Positions 25,521 to 35,125 of a DNA stretch of 64,000 nucleotides are shown one piece after another. Location: assembly GCA_958299035.1 (NCBI GenBank), contig CATQJL010000316.1, positions 7,720,347 to 7,784,346 on the forward strand, read 5' to 3'. Numbering within the stretch: the stretch's first letter is position 1; every line of letters begins with the position of its first letter. Both the position numbers and the translations under genes were made by a program. Source of the DNA: Cylicocyclus nassatus (taxonomy: Eukaryota > Nematoda > Chromadorea > Rhabditida > Strongylidae). The notes under the pieces were generated by a model. It saw only the letters and a program-made list of their open reading frames with translations, had not been told where the DNA came from and made no database searches.

Positions 25521-25607
25521 ATTATGTACTGCAATTGTTGATTGAGTAGTTCAAAACACTTGTCCATTCCAGTCTGTGTTGAAGTAACAACACAACAATC
25601 TTATATA

Positions 25608-26297
25608 CAGGGTGTCCGTAAAGTATGTATACACTGTTTGATCGTTAGTATCTCTTCTCCCAAGAAGTCTTTTGCCTTGCTCCAGGTACCATTTTGTAGA
25701 GCTGGATTCAACTTAGATTTATAGTATAAAGCGAATCACATCTCTCTTCATTACTGTAGGATTACGGTGGAAACTTCAAAGAGAGTTTTGAGCTATGAAA
25801 GGTCGTATTTATTTATTTATTTATTTATTTTGCCTCAAAAAGAAAACAAAACAGCCTGACTTTTACACTAGGCTAATTGGAGGTGCTGATTCTAATTGTA
25901 AAGTTTTCAACTTATTATGATGCTTCATTGAAGAGTTATGTCAGGTAAGACTTAGCGGCCATTTTTTCAATGTTCCTAAAAAGTGCGGTTACACCGTTTA
26001 GAAAGCTTCGCAATCTTGCGAATAGTTGAGTATTGAACTCGGCCTCCATAAAAACCCTACTACACAAATTTTTACATTTTTTCTTGAAAAATTTTGAAAC
26101 GACAGCTTTTTCCACACTGACACCATATGTTTCAAGTTTCTACCGTAACCACAGTAATGAAGCAAGATGGGTGATTCGTTCTATACTGCAATCTAAGTTG
26201 AAGCCAGCTCTACAAAATGGTACCTGTAGCAAGGAAAAGGCTTCTTAAAAGAGATATTAACGATTAAACAGTGTATACATACTTTACGGACACCCTG
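25608..26297. mobile_element. Tc1/mariner-like MITE, copy 2, inside Helitron
   Basis: Ends CAGGGTGTCCGTAAAGTATG and its complement, flanked by TA (25,606-25,607; 26,298-26,299). The inner arm ACACTGTTTGATCGTTA is shared with copies 1 and 3. It is 690 bp and carries a TTTA tetranucleotide run at about 25,806-25,832 that copy 1 lacks. It landed in the 5' tip of the Helitron: joining the flanks restores TCTTATATACAAAGCTGAAT. Confidence 0.85.
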
Positions 26298-26314
26298 TAC
26301 AAAGCTGAATGTCT

Positions 26315-26315
26315 G

Positions 26316-26402
<87 letters not shown>
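26315..26402. repeat. (TG)n microsatellite
   Basis: About 43 TG units. It occupies the place where the other two Helitron copies have TGTATG/TCTGTCTG repeats, so it is an expansion of the element's own simple repeat. The open frames reading poly-CV or poly-TH across it are not genes. Confidence 0.95.
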
Positions 26403-26404
<2 letters not shown>

Positions 26405-26710
26405 CCGAATAGAAAATTCCAGTTCTCAACCGATCCGGACCAAACTTGGCACACATACACTTCGGGGCGGGGCAAGTGTCATAGGCCTTTTCGTTATCGA
26501 TCGAAATCGATTTTATTGAAGGGCTTGAGCTACGGGGCTGGGAGTTGCTACAGGCGGTAATCGATTACTATCGACTACAGGCGGTTACGAATATAATATT
26601 AGGCTTCAAAATTATCCATCAGTTTTATCGATTTTTTTGCAAACTTTGAGCTACGGGGTTGGGAGTTAACACGAGGGGTAATCGATATGCTGATTAAGGG
26701 TGCAGTATTA

Positions 26711-27650
26711 TTAGGTTGTAAAGAAAGTTCCCGGGCACTTGCAAAAATTATTTTCCAAATCGCTGTAATTTCAAGCAGATTGATTCTTTCTTGAAGCTAC
26801 AAACTCCACTGCAAAGACAATTTTGTTCTCAACATAAATTTGTCTCGTTGGCTTTTTACCACCTCACTGCGGTCCACCAGCACGCGCAGAAGGAAGAAAG
26901 GTCGTCGTGAAAAGTGGGCTACCTGTGCAGGATTAGCTCAGGCATGATGAGAGCTGGAGAGACCAGATGCTGTAGTATTTAGGTCTGCTGCGGCTGTTAT
27001 GGGGACCATTCATGTTTTCGCAAAACCACCTGCAAAAAATTTTTTTTCCAAAAAGTTTGATAAATCGACCTTTTTTTGCCCCTTAAAATGCACCATTTTT
27101 CGAGTATGTGTAAAATGCACCTTTTTTTTGAGTATGTGTCTTTGAAGTCTTGTTGTTCTGCATAAGGTGAACCAAATCTTTGATTACTGCGAACATTGTT
27201 GGTGTAATGCCTTACACATCTTTTGGACCCATCATCCAGGCGTGACGATCCCCGCAGAAGCGACGCCAGCTGCGAAAAGAGTTGCAGTCAGAGGCAAGTT
27301 TGACAGCTTGTAATTTCTGAGCTCAAATTTCAAAATCCGAGTGCAGCTGCGGGTCAGAAGTTAACAGACTTCTCAATCAGATCACCCATGATTTGGACGA
27401 AATTCTTTAAACTGCACAAAAAATGGCCGTAAGAAGAAAAATTGTGAAATTTTTACGGTTGAAAAGATTCTTTTTTTTTTGATGTGCAGATCAGACACGT
27501 CTTGGCATCCATATGAACCAGAAGCCATATTGAAAATTTTAGGCTTTTCTCTATTGAACAGTATAAAAAACTTTGTGCCAAAGTTTGGCCGAGCGCTGCG
27601 TTAGAAAATGAAATTTTCAAAAGTGCCCGGGAGTTTTCTTTACAACCTAA
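26711..27650. mobile_element. Mariner-ended non-autonomous element, 940 bp
   Basis: TTAGGTTGTAAAGAAAGTTC at the left and GAGTTTTCTTTACAACCTAA at the right are inverted repeats (the match continues into CCGGGCACTT). They are flanked by TA (26,709-26,710; 27,651-27,652). TTAGGTTG ends are characteristic of mariner-family elements. I cannot read a transposase in the interior. It sits inside the 6-bp target duplication of the next element. Confidence 0.82.
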
Positions 27651-28031
27651 TAGTTTGGCGCGATTGGGCTATCCGGGCCCCAAATTTTTTTTGTCGTAGA
27701 GCTTGCTCAGACTTCGTGTATAAGGGCTATCTTACATGCTGATTACAGATATCACACTTTATTCGCAGAACGTCTCCCCGTGTGGTTACGATAGGTGTAC
27801 GGTAGGAAGTCAAAATCATGGATTGGCTGGAGTTTGGTCCAGAGAACTTATTCGACATGCTGATTACGAATTTCATATTCCTCTACATATTGAGACCTTT
27901 TCATAGAGTTATGGTTGTTATACAGTATGGATTCGAAAACATAGATTTGCTTTGAACTTCGTCTAGGGTGGTGGGTACAGTAGATGGGTCGAAGTTCCAG
28001 ATTTGCTCAAGACGTTACCTGTAACGGTCCA

Positions 28032-29386
28032 CAAGCATACTCATACCTTCGATAGTCTAGAGACAGGGCGCCAAAAGTGAAGGTTGTTTGAACATCTGAC
28101 GTCATAAATAGTGAAGGTTGTTGAAGAAGATCAGAGAAGAAAAAATGACTTAAAATAGATATAAAAAGCAAGAGAAACTGCTGAAAACCAGATAAAAATG
28201 CTGCAATAAGGTTTGAAATCTTTCGTTTGGCGGCTTTTTAAAGTGCAAGTTTTCGCTTCAAGACCAGCAATTCGCAACGCGGGGTTTTGATTTTTGATGC
28301 GTCCTTTGAATTTTTACCCTCGCGCCGTCCCTCTTGTACCCTGCGACGTTGTCTGGATTCTTCCGCTCATCATTCTGAGCAAGTATCGTCCAAGCTGGAG
28401 AAAATTCGTTGCGAAACCACTGAAAAAGAATAAGGTAAAGAAAAACGCATTTTTTATAATTTTCACAAAAAAAACCGGCATAAGCAGAGAAATAAGCTCG
28501 GCGACGTTGTCTACATTATAGACAGAAACAAGACCTATCGACTACACAAAAAAACTGCGTGAAAAGAGTTAAACTAGGAGAAAAACGAGAGATTTTCGAA
28601 AACAAGGTTTTTGCCGGATTTCTCGTTTAAATCATAAAAAGGAGTCTTGCGACGTTGTCAGCGTGAAAATAGAGATCAAGAGCTTCAAAATGATATATAG
28701 CTTGCTAAAATTGGGTTCGAAACAGCGAAGAAAAGGGTACCAGAGCCAAATGCCCCGCGCCCCGCGTTTGGGGTAGCGAGGTAGCGCGCAGCGCGCGGAG
28801 ACGCAGACGAGCAGCGGAGACAGACCAGAGCCGGCGGGGCATTTGGCTCTGGTCATTGATCTCCGCGGGGTCATAACAAAACCCTATAATATTATATATC
28901 GTTGTGATCCTCATGAGACGGCCAGGAGCACTGACAACGTCGCAGGTCTTGAAAATCACTCCATAACGAGATAGACCAGCATTTATGTGGCGACTCTCTG
29001 CGCAAGATTTCAGCGCAGTTTCTCGTTTTATTGAATTCCAGCGGCTTTCATGAACCTCCAACGCTCAATCGCAGTCTACAGAAAGGTTAATTGATAAGTT
29101 TCATCCTAATTTCCAACTGATTTTTTGAAGAAAAACCTTCTTTTCAGCAAAAAAAGGGCATAAAAACGCGATCCTTCGGTTTTTTGAGCTTTTTCTGGAT
29201 GTCACTACTATATTTGCCTCATTCACATTCATCCTTACATAGGTCATTAGTTATATCATAATATCCGGGCTTCGCCCCGGATGAAATCTGTATTCCTCTC
29301 CAGGTGAAGGTTGTATCCTCTCATGACACTCAAAGTGAAGGTTACCAGAGTACGTAGCTCTATGTATCGAAGGTATGAGCATACTG
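28032..29386. repeat. Inverted-repeat pair enclosing nested MITE
   Basis: CAAGCATACTCATACCTTCG at 28,032 is answered by CGAAGGTATGAGCATACTGC at about 29,368. The phrase GTGAAGGTT recurs just inside both ends. This may be the true inner boundary of a nested element or part of the arms of the 2.9-kb element. Confidence 0.5.
28340..28946. mobile_element. Nested MITE with CCTGCGACGTTGTC ends
   Basis: Perfect 14-bp terminal repeats CCTGCGACGTTGTC and GACAACGTCGCAGG. The core GCGACGTTGTC also occurs internally at about 28,500 and 28,648. Within it, 28,739-28,758 and 28,834-28,853 form a perfect 20-bp inverted repeat (ACCAGAGCCAAATGCCCCGC) around a GC-rich loop. Non-coding. Confidence 0.65.
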
Positions 29387-29430
29387 CTTATGAATATGAT
29401 GCTTGCTCGCTGTCATAACGCACTATTGTA

Positions 29431-30047
29431 TAGTCGTCCTCACCCCGCTAGTCGGTTCAGTGGACGAATTCGAATTCAAACTGGATCAGGCCGGTCGCCG
29501 CTGAGCGCGGCACCCGAGCCCTCAGTTCAATTCTACGCATATTTCTTTTTGGTTTTTTGTGCCGTTGCTTGTTAGTTTATGTACTATGCCATTGTTTCTA
29601 GCCAAATTTGCGTTTTGTTATTGTTGAGTGTTGTATCGCGCAGTTATGCTCGGTTTTTGTTCAGGTGATTTCATATAAGCTTCTAGAAACGATGCAGATG
29701 GCAACTTTTTGTGCCACTGATCACTAAGCAACACTTCTGCACGTGTTACTAACAAAAGAGAAAGATTAGAAGAAGTTTTACATCTGTATTGTTCCTGTAA
29801 TTACTTGTATTCATACTTAAAGCAGTCAGCATAGCAGTCAAAACAATGCTCGACAACAATAAAATAGTATTTTGAAAACGAACACACTTATAACATGAGG
29901 ATTAACAAACAACTGCAGTGAAAAACCCATAAAAAACATGCGCAAAACCTGAACTGAGGGTCCAGGTTTCGCGCTCTGCCGCCACTGGCCTGCTCTTGCT
30001 CGAATTCAAATCTGTCCACTGACCGACCAGTGGGGTGAGGACGACTA
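29431..30047. mobile_element. Nested MITE with TAGTCGTCCTCACCCC ends
   Basis: Terminal repeats TAGTCGTCCTCACCCC and GGGGTGAGGACGACTA, each flanked by TA. Inner arms continue as CAGTGGACGAATTCGAATTC against GAATTCAAATCTGTCCACTG and CCGAGCCCTCAGTTCA against TGAACTGAGGGTC. It is 617 bp, probably Tc1/mariner-type judging by the TA flanks. Confidence 0.75.
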
Positions 30048-30052
30048 TAAAG

Positions 30053-30394
30053 TTATGGTGAGTTGCAGGGTTTGAACGGACATTTTTCGCTTGCGGGCCA
30101 ATTTAGATCCCAAATATTCACGAAATGGAGAAACGGTTGTTTTGCATGGCGGTCTTCAGCTCCATCCTGATAACCTGTCCCAACGCGTAACGCGAGCGTC
30201 AAATCTCCCTCCCTGTTTTTGCTTAGGCAAAAGCCGCCGAAGGGTATCGCGCGCGGTAGTGGTCCTATAAGGAAAGCTTTACGGTCGTGGGAAACTTTTA
30301 TACCACACCAATTGCCTTTATCGTGGGGATTGAGCATGATAATCTTAAAACAGCATTTTAGGTAATTCCCTGCCAAGGTTTCAGGTAGGTTCAT
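30053..30394 (-). other. Unassigned 113-codon open frame inside nested element
   Basis: An uninterrupted frame within the right part of the 2.9-kb TGGCGC element, between a nested MITE and the element's arm. The translation has ordinary protein composition but no motif I recognise and no visible splice sites. It could be a remnant of the element's own protein or chance. Confidence 0.2.
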
Positions 30395-30743
30395 GATTTT
30401 TACCCGCTGCCACGCGAAATGACTATGGTTTTTGTCATCAGCGGCTCATATAAGCCCCATATACCGAGTTTGAACAGGATCCGTCACAAAAACATTTTGG
30501 GGCCCGGATAGCCAGATAGCGCCATTAGTTTTTAGAATTACCCATACTTTTTTCGATTTTATTGATTTTTTTGCAAAGTTTGAGCCACGGGGCTGGGGTT
30601 GATGAGGGAGATAGGTGAGCATCTGATTACTAACAAATGGGAATTTGCATGTAGAAGTGTGCACATTGAAAGGTTGTACAGCGATAGGAAAGGGACCTTT
30701 ATCGTTTTTGACAAAGCCGGGCGGAGCCGGGTAAGCCAGCTAG

Positions 30744-33437
30744 TCGTCAATATATCTACAGCACATAAATTGCGGCTAAAATAATAAATTCGAGTAGATA
30801 TACGATGCATTTCAAACGCCCAAAAAGAGTCACGACAAAACAAGTGAAGAGAGTATCAACAGATTACTCTGTGCTTACCTTTCATCTTCGAAAGGGTTAC
30901 TGCCAAAATCAAAAAAAGTCTAGTACAAGCAGCTGCAAAAGGACGTTATTTTGGTGAATATTCCACGAGATAACTTAAAGAAACAGCTGGTGCGCGACAG
31001 ATTTACGACAGAACTTCTACTACACGAGATTGCGTGGTGTGCCCTTACGGAAGACCCGGTGACTGCGCAAAAGCTGGCGTCCTTTACTAATTGAATGTAC
31101 GAGCTGCTCCTCCGTTTATATCAGTGAACCCGTTCGGCCACTAAGCGTAAGGATAATTGAACACCTAGCTAGTAAGAGCATAATAGCCACTAGGTAAACA
31201 CAGGAAGGCAGAACATAGCGGTGATGATTTGGAAATAAGTGCAAAGTATTAGCCTTCGAAGATCAAATCTCTGCTCGAAAGGCTCTAGAGGCGTCTTATA
31301 TACTTACTTGCCCGGAATCCGAAAATGAACGGCAAGAATGAAAAGCTGTCTATTACAAGTGATCTACTGCCGTATCTTGCGTTATGCGAACTATGAGATA
31401 GCTGATCTGTACTTAGACGGCCTATACTGTACGCAGATGGGAGGAGGGCTTGTCAGCAGGTGAAGTAATATCAACGTGATCAAGCTTTTCAGGCCTCTGA
31501 AGACGGTATGTAATCAAAACGTCAAGCAATAAAGAATATCATTGTTAAGAACCTGTACGGTACAGAAGATTAAGTGAAGTTCCAACATAGTTTTGACCAG
31601 GTCAATTAATGAGGAAATGTATTGTTATAGATCAGTACCATATGGCTGCCCTTCTCCACCGTGATTATACGGTAGGAGATGGGCAGCGAAAAAGTGACAA
31701 CTCAAAATAAACCTTTTTATCTTGTTGCGCAAAGCAATAAGCTTACCAAGCTCAGTAAACAACTAATTATGCAAAATCGGCTTTGTTTTTCTGGCGAACT
31801 TCAAAGGCAGTATTTGAGCAAGGTTGTGGTCGAAGCTAAGTTCTGGCTTACATACAATAAGGGAAGAACGCGGCAATTAAATATCTTCATTATCGATTAT
31901 GCCCACATTGTTTTGAGATCAGTAAAATAGCTCGACGATGCTGCCACTCGATCGTCCATCATAGCAGCAACTCTCCTTTTTTCCCGTTGCTTGTATCGAC
32001 CAAACTTGTCGCTACGCAATGTTAGGGCTAATCCGAAGAACATGCGTTGATACGCGAACAACTGAAACTCAAAGCAATTTGAAGTCATTCTTTTCACACA
32101 CAAGTTTGCAACTTACTAAATCGTAAGCATGGCTCAGATGTGTAGTATCGTGACCTAGCGGGATGTCTGTGAAGAATACTGAGTAGGCAAGTAGTGATAT
32201 ATAGACAAACTGCAAACAAATCCCCAATTACAAACAACCACAAATCAATCAACTTGAAGTTTAATGTACCTTTACCAACACTTCATTGACTGCGACAGGC
32301 ATAAGATATTTGGCAACTCGAACATTTTCATCCAGCTGATATCGGTCTGCTAATTGCAACATAGAATCATGACGACTTCGATAGGCCGATGAGTTATAAA
32401 CTAGCATTATTGATACTGCCTAAAAGCGCACAAAATCGAAAGCAGAAATACAGACTCTATCATACATTCTATGTTTTATCTTTTGACTTTTTCCTAAGAA
32501 GTCACAAAAAGTCTGCAATTACATTCGTTTCAACAAATGTAATGAGTGTTATGAACTCTTTGCATCAAGTTTTCTCACAGCTCTACAGGTATCGTATCTC
32601 AAGGGTTATTGCGTTAGATAAACATTATAGAGCGTACCAAGAATTTCTTCGTCATTATAGTAATACGGTACGGATTCACAATTGATTTTGGAACGTACAG
32701 TAGCTTGTATTCTTCATTCTAAGCAAATCACTGATGAGAGTACACGCCCTACACTGTATGTGACATTAAAAGCAGCGGCTTGGCAAATTCTCGACTTAAA
32801 AGTTTTTTGTTTACCTGGGGTAATTCGAGGCGCTGATTCCGAAAATCCACCTTGAAAATCGCGAAAATGGCAAAAACCGCAATTTCCCAAGGCACTCCAT
32901 TTTGAATTTGGACGAGTGGAGCACGTACGTACCGCCATGGTTAGAGAGACAGAATCGTTGCGGGACCGTCGCAGTTATAACATTGCGGCAAGCCTTCTCT
33001 GACGGGTCAGGGAGAATCGCAAGCTCGTCAATGCGTATTGCAACGGCCTGCCGTAACGGGTTTAGGGGCAGTTTTCTAGGCAAGGGAAGCATGCTATGCG
33101 CTCGGACCTGCTTTGTTCTCATGTTTGGGGTGCAAGCAACCTTCCATGTCAAAATTTCGGGATGTTCGGTTTGGGCGAGTTGCTGCCTTTATGAATGTTT
33201 TTGGAGTGATTCAGCAGTTCCACAAATTGTTGTAACTTAGACGTGTTTTTAGAAAATATTCAAGCAATTCTCTGCTATCAATGAAACTGTCATTGGAATA
33301 TTTATGTATTGACATGAGCAAGTAAGACCTGCAGCTTGTTGTATTCTCATAGCATATAAAGACGAAGTCTAATTTGTGATTCGCCTATACATCTATGTCG
33401 TAGCGAGCTTATAATACGAGCTTATAATACGGCACCG
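30744..33437. other. Intergenic, mostly featureless
   Basis: A 43-nt hairpin occurs at 31,645-31,687. A GC-rich repeat-like stretch lies at about 32,820-33,130 and includes the recurring phrase GGCGCTGATTCCGAAAATC (32,830). A tandem duplication of GAGCTTATAATAC is just outside at about 33,405-33,430. No gene can be supported; frames of up to 113 codons in the GC-rich patch look incidental. Confidence 0.4.
31645..31687. repeat. Short hairpin
   Basis: GCTGCCCTTCTCCACCGT pairs with ACGGTAGGAGATGGGCAGC across a 6-nt loop, with one bulge and one mismatch. The stem of about 18 bp is shorter than a usual miRNA precursor. There is no neighbouring terminal-repeat context. Confidence 0.5.
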
Positions 33438-35125
33438 TCAAAGCCGGGAAACAATGATGCGAAGGACAAACTCACTGTCAAAATTACGCTAAAAATGAAG
33501 GAAAGGAGTTATGTATTGTTGAACATTAGGCACTTTTTTCATTGTAAACCAAAGCGGACCAAACACAACTTTAGTACATAAAATGACTCACCACAAAGCA
33601 TACAAGAACAACCACAATTTGTAGACCCAGAAAAAAGAAGTCGAAATATGCGACTAAAAATAGATTGTATTTTGAAGTGAACTGGCAAATTATGTCGGAA
33701 AATATTTCTTGTGAGCTGAATCCGAGAATATGACTCGATTCCCGACAAAACTTGTCAGAAAGCTAGGAATTACACTGCATTGCGCGGTTACGAATCAACA
33801 CATAATTCAGCAAATGAGACTGAAGATATTCGTGCACTACGCACATGCTTGAAATTTGATGTTTACGTTTCAAATCTAACTGCAGCTACAACAGCAGGAC
33901 ATGACATTAACATCAACGTGTCGTCAAATTTAGCTCTATCAGCTCACGTTCAAGGGTCATCTACGAAAGCTTACAAAGTGGGAGATTCTTTTAGAGCCAA
34001 TTTCACCTCTCTGTAGTCAAATGCTCTACTACCAATTCAAAATATGTTTTGGAGGTGAATGAGAGAACAGAGAATGATTACACAATTTTAATGTCCAGAA
34101 ACACAAATATTCTCTTTGCAACTTTGAGGTCCGCTTCTTCGCATTCATTATATCATCGTATGCTCGCTTTAGAATCTTCGTTCTACAAAACTAGAGTCCA
34201 TTTGCAACTATTAGCTTTGAAAGAAAATCTGATCGCGATGGTCGGCAATGTCCACGTTGAGCAAAGGAAGAAAACAGCGCAGTTTTGAGATAACCCGTTC
34301 GCAGACTTTGTTCATGACAGTGCATTTGGAAAGGAAGTGGCAGCATTTGAAAACCAAAGTCGTAGATCAAAAAGTTTCACAGAAAAACTTACATAGGTGA
34401 AATATAGATATGCACAAAAATAGCGCAGACATGGTAAGCTGAATGAACCGTTTTCAATACAATAATACCATGGGGAAGGTACACTTACCACTATACCACA
34501 CAGTATGGTTGGCACACCAAACCCAGCAAAATGTTTCTCGTACTTGCTAGAATACACTGTGGCAATAGCCCGTTCAACAATGACAAACTGCCAGCCAAAC
34601 ATGGCTATGTATAGTGCTGTTATCTGCAGCAAGTAAAGTTGTCCCTTGAAAAAAAAAGAATTGAAAACATCTTATTGTTTAGATAGTTGAAACTGACAAC
34701 TATAGGAGTGTCTCGCTTGCCAATCGAGACTATTCGTATAGACACCAAAATTATCCTATGCACAGATCCTCCGAGATGACCGCAAGCGGCTAGAAAAAGT
34801 GTTGCCCTGAAATTTGGCTTATTAGCTGGATAAACAAACATGTGAGTTTCTCTAGGAAGCATGGGACAAGCTAAGCTACACTAACAGCTACGCTGTTACA
34901 AAATCTGTTGAAGGCGTGGGGGGGGGTCAAGCCTCACCTGAAATTGGCATGCAAACTTTTTTGATAAATGCATACGTAGAAAAGCACCCCAACTACGAAA
35001 ATAAATAAAACATTTGTTAGAGTTTCTAGAGAGAATAAGGCGTAGTTCATAGTATCCAAATCAAATTCGTCCATCGTATCAGCTACTAATACAGAAGCGT
35101 TATTACTTTTTGAGTTGGCCACCAT
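33438..35125 (-). CDS. Sra/Srab/Sre-type nematode chemoreceptor, incomplete
   Basis: Serpentine chemosensory receptor of the Sra superfamily. Exons that splice in phase: 35,125-34,938 (ATG, acidic N-terminus with N-glycosylation sites NNAS, segment I TLTNVLFIFVVGVLFYVCIY then QKSLHANF); 34,806-34,701 (RATLFLAACGHLGGSVHRII, segment II); 34,644-34,489 (ALYIAMFGWQFVIVERAIAT then YSSKYEKH, the ER-AT-YE signature ending segment III); 34,438-34,393 (LTMSALFLCISIFHL, segment IV). Introns are 131, 56 and 50 nt. Farther on, 33,715-33,592 encodes another hydrophobic span (YNLFLVAYFDFFFLGLQIVV) ending at a GTGAGT donor. A phase-compatible 17-codon exon with a stop follows (33,488-33,438). The exon joining segment IV to this span was not found. 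Segments VI and VII are missing, so it may be a pseudogene or my model is incomplete. Srab and Sre are both possible. Confidence 0.72.
33721..34288 (+). other. Two adjoining + strand open frames antisense to the receptor
   Basis: Frame 1 (about 33,721-34,014) has no stop for about 97 codons and is rich in Asn, Thr and Ser. It contains NLTAATTAG, NVSSN and NFTSL, which are potential N-glycosylation sites. Frame 2, shifted by one base, is open from about 34,000 to 34,288 (VEV/LEVNERTENDY.. to KKTAQF). Together they could be one frameshifted gene or exon pair. However, they lie on the other strand inside the chemoreceptor locus, lack a start codon context and match no family I know. Confidence 0.25.

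Larger units (their letters stand above)
27656..30524. mobile_element. DNA element with TGGCGC ends, 2.9 kb, TE-laden
   Basis: Left end TGGCGCGATTGGGCTATCCG followed by GGCCCCAAAT. The right end is its near complement, GGGGCCCGGATAGCCAGATA..GCGCCA. Farther in, GACTTCGTGTATAAGGGCTA is imperfectly answered by TAAGCCCCATATACCGAGTT, giving arms of 90 bp or more. The flanks are TTAGTT on the right (30,525-30,530) and, after removal of the mariner-ended insertion, TTAGTT on the left, so the target duplication is 6 bp. It contains at least three further inverted-repeat elements. No transposase recognised; class unassigned. Confidence 0.7.
25599..30743 (+). mobile_element. Non-autonomous Helitron, interrupted by nested insertions
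   Basis: The 5' end is TCTTATATA, preceded by A. The 3' end is GCCGGGCGGAGCCGGGTAAG..CAGCTAG followed by T, that is, a terminal hairpin then CTAG inserted between A and T, as Helitrons do. The Helitron's own sequence survives at 25,599-25,607, 26,298-26,710 (including a (TG)n tract and the ACCAAACTTGGCACACATAC segment found in the other copies) and about 30,525-30,743. Everything between is insertion: a Tc1/mariner-like MITE, a mariner-ended element, and a GGCGC-ended element that itself carries further MITEs. No Rep/helicase is encoded. Confidence 0.85.

Noticed and set aside
26193..26560. Open frames reading poly-Cys-Val and poly-Thr-His on both strands
   Set aside because: They are translations of the (TG)n microsatellite within the Helitron.
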